Shown here: in pieces, positions 12,419 to 21,884 of the stretch
How the letters are laid out: the number at the start of each line of letters is the position of its first letter
Position numbering within the stretch: position 1 is the first letter of the stretch
Assembly (NCBI RefSeq): GCF_001633105.1
Contig: NZ_LUKZ01000009.1
Span: forward strand, 555,422-619,421
Direction of reading: 5' to 3'
DNA from: Acidovorax sp. GW101-3H11
GTDB taxonomy: Bacteria; Pseudomonadota; Gammaproteobacteria; Burkholderiales; Burkholderiaceae_C
DNA: 64,000 nt
Made by a program: the position numbers and the translations under genes
The notes under the pieces: generated by a model
Databases searched by the model: none
Told to the model about the DNA's origin: nothing
What the model saw: only the letters and a program-made list of their open reading frames with translations

Positions 12419-15400
12419 TCAGGCCTGGGGCGGCAACCCGTCCACCGCATTGGTGCGGCGCACCAGGGCCTCAAACTCGGCCACGGGCAGCGGGGGGCTC
12501 AGCAGGTAGCCCTGCCAGGCATGGCAGTGGTGCCGCTCCAGAAACTCGCGCTGGGCCTCGGTTTCCACCCCTTCGGCGATCACGCGCAGGCCCAGGCTGG
12601 TGCCCAGGGCCACCACGGTGCGGGCAATGGCGGCGTCGTTGGGGTCGGTGAGCACGTCGCGCACAAAGCTCTGGTCGATCTTGAGCTGGTCGAGCGGCAA
12701 GCGCTTGAGGTAGCTCAGCGACGAATAGCCAGTGCCGAAGTCGTCCAGCGAAAAGCCCACGCCGTAGCCCTTGAGCTGGCCCATCTTGTCGATGGTGTCT
12801 TCCACGTCTTCCAGCAGCAGGCCTTCGGTCATCTCCAGCTTGAGCTGGCGGCCGTCGGCCCCGGCACCGGCCAGCGCGGCCAGCACCTGGGCCACAAAGC
12901 CGCTCTGGTGGAACTGGCGCGGGCTCACGTTGACGGCCAGGCTCAAAGGCGCCAGTGCGGGTTGCAGCGCCCACGACGCGAGGCACTGGCAGGCCGTTTT
13001 CAGCACCCATTCGCCCAGCGGCAAGATGAGCCCGGTTTCTTCGGCCAGCGGGATGAAATGGGCGGGCGACACGAACCCGTCGCGCGGGTGGCGCCAGCGC
13101 AGCAGGGCCTCGGCACCAATGATGCGGCCATGGTCGATCTGCGGCTGGTAGTACAGCTCGAACTGCCCCTGGGCCAGGCCAGTGCGCATGTCCAGCTCCA
13201 GCGCAGCCCGCGCGCTCACGGCGGCCTGCATCTTGGGGTCATAGAAACGCAGGGTGTCGCGGCCCGCGTCCTTGGCCTGGTAGAGCGCCAGGTCGGCGCG
13301 CTTGAGCAGCTCGTCCGCCGTCTCGCGCATGCCGCTGAACACCGCCACGCCCATGCTCAGCGAGCTGTGGTGTGTGTCGCCGTCAAGCAGGTAGGGCTCA
13401 CGCAGCACGGACAGGATGCGCTGGCCCACTTCTTCGCCGCGTGCCGCCGCCTCTTCGGGGCTGGCGCCCAGGTCTTCCAGCACCACCACAAACTCGTCGC
13501 CACCCTGGCGGGCCACGGTGTCGTCCTCGTGCACACAGCCGCGCAGGCGGTGCGCCACCTGCAAAAGCAAGGTGTCGCCCCGGTCATGGCCCCGGGTTTC
13601 GTTGAGGGTCTTGAAGTTGTCCAGGTCCAGCATCAAAAGCGCACCGCTGCGGTGGTGGCGGGCGCTGGTGGCCAGTGCCTGCTGCAGCCGGTCCATCAGC
13701 AGGCGCCGGTTGGGCAGGCGGGTGAGCGGGTCGTAATACGCCAGGATGTTGATCTCTTCCTCGGCGGCCTTGTGCTGGCTCAGGTCCTGCATGGTGATGA
13801 GGCGCCCGCCATCGACAAAGATGCCGGAGATCTCCACCGGCTTGAGCTTGCCGTCGGCGCACCGGATGGTGTACTCGGCTGCAGGAATCACGCCCTGGTT
13901 TCTGGCATTGATCAGCTCTTGCCGGATGGCATCGCGCTCCACCGCATCCGGGTAGGCACGCTGCCACCAGGTGTCCACGTCGGGGACTTCTTCCTGGGTG
14001 TAGCCACAGATCTGCACATAACGCTCGTTGCGGAAGCTGATGAGGCCGTCCTCCTGCACCAGGCACAAACCCATGGGCAGGCGCTCCAGGATGCTGCGCA
14101 AGCGCTGCTCGTTGGCGCGCAGGGTTTCTTCCATGCGCTTGCGCGAGGTGATGTCCTGCACCACGGCGATGTGGTGGCCGGTGAACCACATCGACGACAC
14201 GGTGAGGTCGCCCCAGACCACATGCCCGTCCTTGTGGATGTAGCGTTTTTCGAGGCGGTACTCGGGCAGGTCGCCGCTCTTGAGGCGCCGCACCTGGGCC
14301 ATGTCGGCGGCCAGGTCGTCGGGGTGGGTGAGGCTCTGGAAGGTCTTGCCCAGCAACTCCTGCACGCTGTAGCCCAGGATGTCGGCATAGCGCTGGTTGG
14401 CGCGCAAAAACTGGCCGGTGTCGGAATCCACCTGAGCCACCCCCACGGTGGCCTGGTTGAACAGGGCACCAAACCGCTCTTCGCTCTCGCGCCGGGCGTC
14501 GTCTGACACCTGGGCGCGCACCAGCGCCAGGGTGCGCTGGCGCACCAGCAGCCCCACCGTGGACGCGGCCAGCAGCGACACCAGCACACCGGCCAGCCCC
14601 GCCAACAGCGGCAGCCGCGCCTCTTGCTGCGTCAGGAACGAGCGTGTGGGATAAAACGTGAGCTGCCAGCGCCGGTCGTGCACCACCAGGTCACGCACCA
14701 GGGGCCGCGCGCCGGGCAGGCCGGGCGAGGTCTGCTCCAGCAGCGGGCGCACCGTGGTGTCGCGGGCGTCCGTGCGCACCGGGCCCTGGTCGGTCATGGC
14801 CACGGCGATGCCGTTCAGAAAGCCCTGGCTGCCGAGGCCCTGCACCAGGTCGTACACCCGCAGGGTAGAGGCCACGGCCCCCACAAACCGCTGCTCGGCC
14901 GTGCCCGCCGTGGGGTCGAACACCGGCACGCGGATCACGATGCCCTGGCGGTATTTTTCTTCCTGGATCAGGTCGAACGGCGCCGACACCACGGTCTGGC
15001 CGCTGTCGCGGCTGTAGCGCATGGCCGCCAGGTTGGTGGGTTGGGCGCTGATGTCCAGGCCCAGCACCCCTTCGTTGCCCACCATGGGCCAGAGGTACTC
15101 GGCCACAAAGTACTCGGCACGCTCGCCCGGCGGGTGGATGCGGAAGTTGGGGAAGCCATCGGGCGAAAGCGAGGTGTCCACCCGCACGCGGGCCTCGTAG
15201 GCTTCGCGTTCCGGGCCTGGCACCCAGCGGGTGAACGACAGGTTGCGCACCCCCGGGTAACGTTGGCCCACTTCCATCTCGCTGGCGGCGCGCTCGAAGT
15301 CCAGCCGCGACAGATGGGGGTTGGCGGTGAACAGGCCCCGCAGGCAGTTGACCACCTCAGTGTCCCCGGTGATGCGCTGGCTCAACGCATCGGAAAAAGC

Positions 15401-15499
15401 CCGCGCCTCCTGCACAAACCGCGCTTCGTCAATTTGTGCCATCGAATCCGCCTGGTGCGCTCCCAGCCACAGGCTCAGGCCCAGCCCCAGCACGGCCAC
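12419..15499 (-). CDS. CHASE-PAS-PAS-GGDEF-EAL c-di-GMP signalling protein
   Basis: About 1026 residues. A first membrane helix at the extreme N-terminus and a second near 297-322 enclose a CHASE-type periplasmic sensor (RYPGVRNLSFTRWVPG near 79). Two PAS domains follow (about 340-460 and 465-585), then a GGDEF domain (QGGDEFVVV) and an EAL domain. The EAL domain has EALLRWRHP, EMTEGLLLED, DDFGTGYSSL and AEGVET intact, so phosphodiesterase activity is likely. The residue at the usual RxxD inhibitory site is His (HEDD), so product inhibition is probably absent. GTG 15499 is the only standard start in frame, but it lies inside the first helix. Sensible coding (RYRHWWSGLG) continues upstream to a stop at 15590-15592, so the true start may be a rare codon such as CTG 15580. 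Confidence 0.9.
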   Translation of the reverse strand: MAVLGLGLSLWLGAHQADSMAQIDEARFVQEARAFSDALSQRITGDTEVVNCLRGLFTANPHLSRLDFERAASEMEVGQRYPGVRNLSFTRWVPGPEREAYEARVRVDTSLSPDGFPNFRIHPPGERAEYFVAEYLWPMVGNEGVLGLDISAQPTNLAAMRYSRDSGQTVVSAPFDLIQEEKYRQGIVIRVPVFDPTAGTAEQRFVGAVASTLRVYDLVQGLGSQGFLNGIAVAMTDQGPVRTDARDTTVRPLLEQTSPGLPGARPLVRDLVVHDRRWQLTFYPTRSFLTQQEARLPLLAGLAGVLVSLLAASTVGLLVRQRTLALVRAQVSDDARRESEERFGALFNQATVGVAQVDSDTGQFLRANQRYADILGYSVQELLGKTFQSLTHPDDLAADMAQVRRLKSGDLPEYRLEKRYIHKDGHVVWGDLTVSSMWFTGHHIAVVQDITSRKRMEETLRANEQRLRSILERLPMGLCLVQEDGLISFRNERYVQICGYTQEEVPDVDTWWQRAYPDAVERDAIRQELINARNQGVIPAAEYTIRCADGKLKPVEISGIFVDGGRLITMQDLSQHKAAEEEINILAYYDPLTRLPNRRLLMDRLQQALATSARHHRSGALLMLDLDNFKTLNETRGHDRGDTLLLQVAHRLRGCVHEDDTVARQGGDEFVVVLEDLGASPEEAAARGEEVGQRILSVLREPYLLDGDTHHSSLSMGVAVFSGMRETADELLKRADLALYQAKDAGRDTLRFYDPKMQAAVSARAALELDMRTGLAQGQFELYYQPQIDHGRIIGAEALLRWRHPRDGFVSPAHFIPLAEETGLILPLGEWVLKTACQCLASWALQPALAPLSLAVNVSPRQFHQSGFVAQVLAALAGAGADGRQLKLEMTEGLLLEDVEDTIDKMGQLKGYGVGFSLDDFGTGYSSLSYLKRLPLDQLKIDQSFVRDVLTDPNDAAIARTVVALGTSLGLRVIAEGVETEAQREFLERHHCHAWQGYLLSPPLPVAEFEALVRRTNAVDGLPPQA

Positions 15500-15778
15500 G
15501 CCCAGGCCAGACCACCAGTGCCTGTAGCGGCCGGGCGCAAGCGGGCCGGCCGGGAGGGGGGAACTCGGGGGGAGGGTCAGACGAATGCCTCAGCCGGGGA
15601 GCAGGTTGGTGGGACGCCAGCCAAGCAACAAGTCGGCCAGCCAGAGCGGGATGGACGCAGGATAGCGGCAAACCTGGCCCAGCGGCACCAACATTTTGTT
15701 ATCGCGCAACATTCGATAAAAAAGTGCCGTCTCCGCAGCACTGTCATGCCTTGCATGCTATGAAATGATGAGCATATT

Positions 15779-17239
15779 TCATGACCGATGGGTCGCGGTT
15801 TGCGGCGCAGCCACCGGATACGGGGCAAAACGGCTGTGGTTCTCATTCACATCCAGCGCCCGCCCGATGGGTGGGAACGCGCGCTGCGGGCAGGCGTCGC
15901 GCTCGCATACCTTGCAGCCCATGCCGATGGGCACGGCGGCCTCGGGGTTGGCCAGGTCGAGCCCGCGGGAGTACACCAGCTGCGGCGCATGGCGGATGTC
16001 GCAGCCCAGCGCCACCGAGAACTCCTTGCCCGGCACGCCCCACCCGCCCCCGCCGCGCGCCACGGTGCGCGCCACCCACAGGTAGGCGCGGCCATCGGGC
16101 ATGCGCGCCACCTGCGGCACGGTGCGCCCGGGCTGGGCAAAGGCCTCGTACACATTCCACAGCGGGCAGGTGCCGCCGATCTTGCTGAAGTGGAAATGTG
16201 TGGCCGACTGCCGCTTGCTGATGTTGCCCGCGCGGTCCACCCGGATGAAGAAGAACGGCACGCCCCGCGCACTGGGCCGCTGCAACGTAGACAGGCGGTG
16301 GCACACGGTCTCGAAACCCACGCCAAACTGGTGGCCGAGCCGGTCGATGTCGTAGTGCGCCGCCTCGGCCGCGCGCAAGAAGGCGGTGTAGGGCAGCACC
16401 AGCGCCCCCGCAAAGTAGTTGGCCAGGCCAATGCGCGCCAGCGCCCGGGCCTGGTCGCTCGACAAACCCGCGCTGTCGGCCAGGCGCTGCAGCTCAGCAC
16501 CCTGCTCCAGAAACGCCAGCTGCGTCGCCATCTGAAACGCGCGCTGCCCGCGCTCCAGCCCCGCCGCCAGCTGCAGCAGCCCGGTGTCGGCCTGGAACAC
16601 ACGCTGTGCCTGCCCCGGCAGGTCGGCCACATCCACCACGCGCACGCCATGGGCGGCGAGCAGGCGCTGGGCCAGCGCCTCGTCGGCGCGGCCGGGCAGC
16701 AGGCCCCAGTCGGCGGCGCACTGCTCGGCCGCGTCGTCCAGCTCGGCAATGTGGTTCTGGCGCGCAAAGAAGAAGTCGCGCACCTCTTCATAGGCCATGG
16801 GCGGGTGGTGGGCCATGGCGCCCTCCCCGCCCCGGTCATTGCCCAGGGCGGCCAGGCGTTCAAGCGCCTGGCGGTGCCGCTGGTGCAGCGCGAGCAATGT
16901 GCGGGCCACGGCGGGCATGCCAGCGGCCAGCTCGCGGATCTCGGCCAGAGACACGGCTTCGCCCGCGCCCTCCCCGCCCAGACCTGCGGGCAGGTCTGCC
17001 AGCACCTCGCGCAAGCCGGTGATCAGGCGCGCCTCGTCGTCGTCGGAGAAGCGCTGCACATCCACGCCAAACACGGCGTTGATCTTGAGCAGCACGGGCA
17101 CCGTGAGCGGGCGCTGGTTCTGCTCCAGCTGGTTGAGGTAGCTGGCCGACAGGTCCAAGGCCCGGGCCAGCGCAATCTGGGTCATGCCGCGCTCTTCGCG
17201 CAGGCGGCGCAGGCGCACACCCATGAAGGTTTTTTTCAT
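15779..17239 (-). CDS. prpR: XRE-family regulator of propionate metabolism, PrpR/RamB-like (short-chain fatty acyl-CoA regulator)
   Basis: A protein of 486 residues. The ATG at 17239 follows GAAAG; the longer open frame to 17371 runs across the opposing promoter and is rejected. An N-terminal XRE helix-turn-helix (MGVRLRRLREERGMTQIALARALDLSASYLNQLEQNQ) is followed by an ImmA/IrrE-like middle region. The large C-terminal domain contains a Cys cluster, CKVCERDACPQRAFPP, near the end. This is the architecture of mycobacterial PrpR and corynebacterial RamB, where the C-terminal domain binds acyl-CoA and an Fe-S cluster. It is divergent from the thioesterase-prpC genes, and a TTTGCAAA motif sits between. 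Activation of prp genes by propionyl-CoA is inferred. It is unrelated to the sigma54-type PrpR of enterobacteria. Confidence 0.88.
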   Translation of the reverse strand: MKKTFMGVRLRRLREERGMTQIALARALDLSASYLNQLEQNQRPLTVPVLLKINAVFGVDVQRFSDDDEARLITGLREVLADLPAGLGGEGAGEAVSLAEIRELAAGMPAVARTLLALHQRHRQALERLAALGNDRGGEGAMAHHPPMAYEEVRDFFFARQNHIAELDDAAEQCAADWGLLPGRADEALAQRLLAAHGVRVVDVADLPGQAQRVFQADTGLLQLAAGLERGQRAFQMATQLAFLEQGAELQRLADSAGLSSDQARALARIGLANYFAGALVLPYTAFLRAAEAAHYDIDRLGHQFGVGFETVCHRLSTLQRPSARGVPFFFIRVDRAGNISKRQSATHFHFSKIGGTCPLWNVYEAFAQPGRTVPQVARMPDGRAYLWVARTVARGGGGWGVPGKEFSVALGCDIRHAPQLVYSRGLDLANPEAAVPIGMGCKVCERDACPQRAFPPIGRALDVNENHSRFAPYPVAAPQTATHRS

Positions 17240-17275
17240 TGTTTCTTTCGGCAGTGGGGTGGCGCCATTCATTCG

Positions 17276-17288
17276 CAAACTTTGCAAA
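17276..17288. promoter_or_regulatory. Putative PrpR/RamB operator
   Basis: CAAACTTTGCAAA matches the 13-base motif reported for Corynebacterium RamB (AA/GAACTTTGCAAA) at all but the first positions. It contains the TTTGCAAA palindrome and lies 36 bases upstream of the regulator's ATG and 58 upstream of the thioesterase start. Related fragments TTCGCAAT (17303-17310) and TTGCGAA (17356-17362) flank it. Binding is inferred. Confidence 0.6.
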
Positions 17289-17346
17289 TCACTGCCGCCA
17301 CCTTCGCAATCATTCGCCAATTCAGCCCTTACGGAGGGGTGCCATT

Positions 17347-17760
17347 GTGCGTAAATTGCGAAGCATGACAACCCCTCAAGGCACCGTCGAGCTGACGGAG
17401 ATCGTCTTCCCCACCATCGCCAACCACTACGGCACGCTGTTCGGCGGCAACGCCTTGCAGCTCATGGCCAAGGCGGCGTTTCTGGCAGCGCGCGGCGCCG
17501 CACAGCGCGATGTGGTGATGGCGGGCGTGACGGATGTGTGCTTTCTGGCCCCCGTGCCCGTGGGCCATGTGCTCACGCTGCGCGCCTGGGTCAGCCGCAT
17601 CGGGCGCAGCTCGCTCACCGTGTGTGTGACCGGCCTGGCCGCCACGCTGGGCTCGCCACCTGAGGAGGTGCTGAAGGGAATTTTTGAAATGGTGGCGGTG
17701 GATGGCAAAGGCCGCCCCGCCGCCATCACCAACGCCTATGCAAACCAGGAGACCGCATGA
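17347..17760 (+). CDS. Hotdog-fold acyl-CoA thioesterase-like protein, first gene of the methylcitrate operon
   Basis: A protein of 137 residues with a single hotdog domain: [25 protein letters not shown], then [30 protein letters not shown]. This is the YciA/BACH type that hydrolyses acyl-CoA thioesters. In YciA relatives the residue after GG-x5-M is a catalytic Asp; here it is Ala (LMAK), so activity is in doubt or uses other residues. GTG 17347 is chosen because GGAGG lies nine bases upstream; ATG 17365 (131 residues) has no such site. Its stop overlaps the prpC start as ATGA, so translation is coupled and the role is probably tied to propionyl-CoA or methylcitrate metabolism. Confidence 0.82.
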   Translation: MRKLRSMTTPQGTVELTEIVFPTIANHYGTLFGGNALQLMAKAAFLAARGAAQRDVVMAGVTDVCFLAPVPVGHVLTLRAWVSRIGRSSLTVCVTGLAATLGSPPEEVLKGIFEMVAVDGKGRPAAITNAYANQETA

Positions 17761-18914
17761 CTACCACCGTTGAAACCCCGGGCTTCAAGCCCAAGAAGTC
17801 CGTCGCGCTCTCGGGCGTGACCGCCGGTAACACCGCCCTGTGCACCGTGGGCCGCACGGGCAACGACCTGCACTACCGGGGCTACGACATCCTCGACATT
17901 GCCGAGGTCTGCGAGTTTGAAGAAATCGCCCACCTGCTGGTGCACGGCAAGCTGCCCACACGCGCCGAACTGCGCGCCTACAAGGCCAAGCTCAAGGCCC
18001 TGCGCGGCCTGCCGCTGTCAGTCAAGCAGGCGCTGGAACAACTGCCCGCCGCCAGCCACCCCATGGACGTGATGCGCACGGGCGTCTCGGCCCTGGGCTG
18101 CGCGCTGCCCGAAAAGGACGACCACAACCTGCCCGGCGCGCGCGACATTGCCGACCGGTTGATGGCATCACTGGGCTCCATGCTGCTCTACTGGTACCAC
18201 TGGGCCAGCTCGGGCCGCCGCATCGAGGTAGAGACCGATGACGACTCCATCGGCGCGCACTTCTTGCACCTGCTGCACGGCACCCCACCCAGCGCGGCCT
18301 GGGAGCGCGCCATGCACACCTCGCTCAACCTGTATGCCGAGCACGAGTTCAACGCCAGCACCTTCACCGCCCGCGTGGTGGCTGGCACGGGCAGCGACAT
18401 GTACTCGGCCATCACCGGCGCCATTGGTGCGCTGCGCGGCCCCAAGCACGGCGGCGCCAACGAGGTGGCCTTCGAGATCCAGAAACGCTACGACAGCCCC
18501 GACGAGGCCGAGGCCGATATCCGCCGCCGCGTGGACGCCAAAGAGGTGGTCATAGGATTCGGCCACCCGGTCTACACCGTGAGCGACCCGCGCAACGTGG
18601 TCATCAAGGGCGTGGCGCACAACTTGTCGCAAGAGGCGGGCAGCACCAAGATGTTCGACATTGCCGAGCGGCTGGAATCTGTGATGTGGGAGGTCAAAAA
18701 GATGTTCCCCAACCTCGACTGGTTCAGCGCCGTGAGCTACCACATGATGGGCGTGCCCACCGCCATGTTCACGCCGCTGTTCGTCATTGCGCGCACCAGC
18801 GGGTGGGCGGCGCACATCATCGAGCAGCGCATCGACAACAAGATCATCCGGCCGAGTGCGAACTACACCGGGCCCGAAGACCTGGTGTTTGTGCCCATCG
18901 AACACCGCGCTTGA
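17757..18914 (+). CDS. prpC: 2-methylcitrate synthase PrpC
   Basis: A citrate-synthase-family enzyme of 385 residues that condenses propionyl-CoA with oxaloacetate to 2-methylcitrate, the entry step of the methylcitrate cycle. Visible family motifs are [11 protein letters not shown] at the N-terminus, GPKHGGANE with the catalytic His, [13 protein letters not shown], and [13 protein letters not shown] near the C-terminus. The short N-terminus and length fit PrpC rather than the longer hexameric citrate synthase GltA. Neighbouring acnD and prpF settle the assignment. The start overlaps the thioesterase stop by four bases. A pair of GC-rich inverted repeats follows the stop. Confidence 0.95.
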   Translation: MTTTVETPGFKPKKSVALSGVTAGNTALCTVGRTGNDLHYRGYDILDIAEVCEFEEIAHLLVHGKLPTRAELRAYKAKLKALRGLPLSVKQALEQLPAASHPMDVMRTGVSALGCALPEKDDHNLPGARDIADRLMASLGSMLLYWYHWASSGRRIEVETDDDSIGAHFLHLLHGTPPSAAWERAMHTSLNLYAEHEFNASTFTARVVAGTGSDMYSAITGAIGALRGPKHGGANEVAFEIQKRYDSPDEAEADIRRRVDAKEVVIGFGHPVYTVSDPRNVVIKGVAHNLSQEAGSTKMFDIAERLESVMWEVKKMFPNLDWFSAVSYHMMGVPTAMFTPLFVIARTSGWAAHIIEQRIDNKIIRPSANYTGPEDLVFVPIEHRA

Positions 18915-18935
18915 ATCTCGCCTCCCCTTTCTTCC

Positions 18936-19038
18936 TCCCTCTCCCCTCGCGGGAGAGGGCCGGGGAGAGGGGGTGAACCCGCACAGCGTCACCTTGCAAC
19001 CGCCCCCTCTCCCCCAACCCCTCTCCCGCGAGGGGGAG
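18936..19038. repeat. Repeat C inverted pair between prpC and acnD
   Basis: One copy at 18936-18973 (CCCTCTCCCCTCGCGGGAG then AGGGCCGGGGAGAGGGGG) and its reverse complement at 19003-19038, with about 30 bases between. Each copy is itself palindromic. As RNA the pair can form a large hairpin between prpC and acnD, which could set the ratio of upstream to downstream message (inference). Confidence 0.8.
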
Positions 19039-19077
19039 TGAACAGCCGGGCGCCAGAATGCCCCGCCACTTCAGCCC

Positions 19078-21747
19078 ATGATGAACACCCTGTTTCGCCG
19101 CCCTTTGCCGGGCACTGATCTTGATTACTTCGACGCCCGTGCCGCTGTCGAAACCCTGCAACCGGGCGCCTGGGCCACCCTGCCCTACACCGCCCGGGTC
19201 CACGCCGAGAGCATCGTGCGCCGCGCAGACCCGGCCACCGTCAACGACTGCCTGCGCCAGCTCATCGAGCGCAAGCGTGACCGCGACTTCCCCTGGTACC
19301 CCGCGCGCGTGGTGTGCCACGACATCCTGGGCCAGACGGCGTTGGTGGATCTGGCGGGCCTGCGCGATGCGATTGCCAAGGGGGGCGGCGACCCGGCCCA
19401 GGTGAACCCCGTGGTGCCGGTGCAGCTCATCGTGGACCATTCGCTGGCCGTGGAGTGCGGCGGGTTCGACCCCGATGCCTTCGCCAAGAACCGCGCCATT
19501 GAAGACCGCCGCAACGAGGACCGCTTTCACTTCATCGAGTGGACGAAAAAAGCCTTTGCCAACGTGGATGTCATCCCGGCGGGGAACGGGATCATGCACC
19601 AGATCAATCTGGAAAAAATGTCGCCCGTGGTCCATGCCGACCGGGGCGTGGCCTACCCCGACACCTGCGTGGGCACCGACAGCCACACCCCGCATGTGGA
19701 TGCGCTGGGCGTGATCGCCATCGGCGTGGGCGGCCTGGAGGCCGAGAACGTGATGCTGGGCCGCGCATCGATGATGCGTCTGCCCGAGATGGTGGGCGTG
19801 GAGCTGACCGGTCAGCGCCAGGACGGCATCACCGCCACCGATGTGGTGCTGGCGCTGACCGAGTTTTTGCGCAAGGCCAAGGTGGTGGGCGCCTACCTGG
19901 AGTTCTTTGGCGAAGGCGCCGCCAAGCTCACCCTTGGCGACCGCGCCACCATCTCCAACATGGCGCCGGAATATGGCGCCACGGCGGCGCTGTTCTGCAT
20001 CGATGAACAGACGCTGGACTACCTGCGGCTGACTGGTCGCGAGGCCCGCCAGGTCAAGCTGGTCGAAACCTATGCCAAAACCGCAGGTTTGTGGGCCGAT
20101 GCGCTCGCGGGCGCGGTGTACGACCGCACCCTGCGCTTTGACCTGTCTACCGTGGTGCGCAACCTGGCCGGCCCCTCCAACCCGCATGCGCGCGTAGCCA
20201 CCTCAGACCTGGCCGCCCGGGGCATTGCGGGCCCCTGGGCCTTGCCGTCGCCGGGCGAAGGCACGATGCCCGACGGCGCCGTGGTCATCGCCGCCATCAC
20301 CAGCTGCACCAACACCAGCAACCCGCGCAACGTGATCGCGGCCGCGCTGCTGGCGCGCAACGCTCACCGGCTGGGCCTCACACGCAAGCCTTGGGTCAAG
20401 ACCTCGCTCGCGCCGGGCTCGCGCGTGGTGGAGCTTTACCTGAAAGAAGCCGGTCTGCTGACCGACCTGGAGGCGCTGGGCTTTGGCATCGTGGCCTTTG
20501 CCTGCACCACCTGCAACGGCATGAGCGGTGCGCTGGACCCTGCGATTCAGCAGGAGATCATCGACCGCGACCTGTACGCCACCGCCGTGCTTTCGGGCAA
20601 CCGCAACTTTGACGGGCGCATCCACCCGTACGCCAAGCAGGCGTTCCTGGCCTCGCCGCCCCTGGTGGTGGCCTATGCGATTGCGGGCACGGTGCGGTTT
20701 GACATTGAAAAGGATGTGCTGGCGGTAGTGGATGGCCAGCCTATCCGGCTCAAGGACCTGTGGCCCAGCGATGAAGAAATCGACGCCGTGGTGAAGGCCG
20801 CCGTGAAACCCGCACACTACCGCGCCGTGTACGAGCCCATGTTCGCCATCCGGCACGACGATGGCCCGCGCGTGTCGCCGCAATACGACTGGCGGCCACA
20901 GTCCACCTACATCCGCCGCCCGCCCTACTGGGACACCGAAGGCATCGGCGCACTGGCCGCCCACCCGCGCACCCTGCAGGGGATGCGCCCGCTGGCCCTC
21001 CTGCCCGACAACATCACCACCGACCACCTCTCGCCGTCCAACGCCATCCTGCCGGACAGCGCGGCGGGCGAATACCTGGCGCGCATGGGCCTGCCGGAGG
21101 AGGACTTCAACTCCTACGCCACCCACCGGGGCGACCACCTCACCGCCCTGCGCGCCACGTTTGCCAACCCGCAACTGGTCAATGAGATGGCCGTGGTCGA
21201 TGGCAAGGTCCAGAAAGGATCGCTCGCCCGCGTGGAGCCCGAGGGCCAGGTCATGCGCATGTGGGAGGCCATCGAAACCTACCTGCACCGCCGCCAGCCG
21301 CTGATCATCATTGCCGGGGCCGACTACGGCCAGGGATCGAGCCGCGACTGGGCCGCCAAGGGTGTGCGGCTGGCGGGGGTGGAGGTGGTGGTGGCCGAGG
21401 GGTTTGAACGCATCCACCGGACCAATCTGATTGGGATGGGGGTGTTGCCGCTGGAGTTTGAGGCGGGGGTCAACCGCACCACGCTGCAACTCGAGGGCAC
21501 AGAGGTTTATGGCGTGGAGGGGGATCTGAAGCCCGGGGCCACCGTGACGCTTGTTGTGCAACGCAAGTTGGGTGAGGTGGTGAAGGTGCCCATGCGCTGT
21601 CGGCTGGACACGGCGGAGGAAGTGTCGGTGTACGAGGCGGGTGGGGTGCTGCAGCGTTTTGCACAGGACTTTCTGGCGGCGCGGGCTGGGGCAGCCCCCT
21701 CTCCCCAACCCCTCTCCCGCGAGGGGAGAGGGGCTAGCGCGCGTTGA
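19078..21747 (+). CDS. acnD: Fe/S-dependent 2-methylcitrate dehydratase AcnD
   Basis: An aconitase-family protein of 889 residues that dehydrates 2-methylcitrate; with PrpF it replaces PrpD. Cluster-binding cysteines are seen in TSCTNTSNPRNV and in ACTTCNGMSG (C-x2-C). The swivel domain carries ADYGQGSSRDWAAKG and EGFERIHRTNLIGMGVLPLEF. DSHTPHVDALGVIAIGVGG and the early HQINLEKM are also typical. The last 20 or so residues (PSPQPLSREGRG and beyond) are encoded by a copy of repeat C, so the natural C-terminus was probably near FLAARAG. ATG 19078 or 19081 could start; neither has a clear binding site. Confidence 0.95.
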   Translation: MMNTLFRRPLPGTDLDYFDARAAVETLQPGAWATLPYTARVHAESIVRRADPATVNDCLRQLIERKRDRDFPWYPARVVCHDILGQTALVDLAGLRDAIAKGGGDPAQVNPVVPVQLIVDHSLAVECGGFDPDAFAKNRAIEDRRNEDRFHFIEWTKKAFANVDVIPAGNGIMHQINLEKMSPVVHADRGVAYPDTCVGTDSHTPHVDALGVIAIGVGGLEAENVMLGRASMMRLPEMVGVELTGQRQDGITATDVVLALTEFLRKAKVVGAYLEFFGEGAAKLTLGDRATISNMAPEYGATAALFCIDEQTLDYLRLTGREARQVKLVETYAKTAGLWADALAGAVYDRTLRFDLSTVVRNLAGPSNPHARVATSDLAARGIAGPWALPSPGEGTMPDGAVVIAAITSCTNTSNPRNVIAAALLARNAHRLGLTRKPWVKTSLAPGSRVVELYLKEAGLLTDLEALGFGIVAFACTTCNGMSGALDPAIQQEIIDRDLYATAVLSGNRNFDGRIHPYAKQAFLASPPLVVAYAIAGTVRFDIEKDVLAVVDGQPIRLKDLWPSDEEIDAVVKAAVKPAHYRAVYEPMFAIRHDDGPRVSPQYDWRPQSTYIRRPPYWDTEGIGALAAHPRTLQGMRPLALLPDNITTDHLSPSNAILPDSAAGEYLARMGLPEEDFNSYATHRGDHLTALRATFANPQLVNEMAVVDGKVQKGSLARVEPEGQVMRMWEAIETYLHRRQPLIIIAGADYGQGSSRDWAAKGVRLAGVEVVVAEGFERIHRTNLIGMGVLPLEFEAGVNRTTLQLEGTEVYGVEGDLKPGATVTLVVQRKLGEVVKVPMRCRLDTAEEVSVYEAGGVLQRFAQDFLAARAGAAPSPQPLSREGRGASAR
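21695..21733. repeat. Repeat C inside the 3' end of acnD
   Basis: CCCCCTCTCCCCAACCCCTC followed by TCCCGCGAGGGGAGAGGGG. It is read in frame as part of acnD and is the reverse complement of the copy at 21834-21880. Confidence 0.8.
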
Positions 21748-21833
21748 TGAGGGCCGCGCTCATGCAAACCCTGTCACCATCACTGCATCGCGCCGAGGAG
21801 CTTGCTCAGTCAGACAATGCTCCCTTTTGCCTT

Positions 21834-21880
21834 GCTCCCCTCGCCCCTCGCGGGAGAGGGGCCGGGGGAGAGGGGGCCCC
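21834..21880. repeat. Repeat C upstream of the DUF559 gene
   Basis: Opposite orientation to the copy in the acnD 3' end, 100 bases away. Its purine-rich right half (GGGGGAGAGGGGG) lies directly before the ATG at 21885 and could act as the ribosome binding site. Confidence 0.8.
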
Positions 21881-21884
21881 ACCC

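Noticed and set aside
12521..14506. Rightward open frame of 661 codons opposite the GGDEF/EAL gene
   Set aside because: Antisense shadow; the opposite strand carries intact GGDEF and EAL motifs.
15788..17368. Rightward open frame of 526 codons opposite the PrpR-like gene
   Set aside because: Antisense shadow; translation is His/Arg/Gln-rich with no domain.
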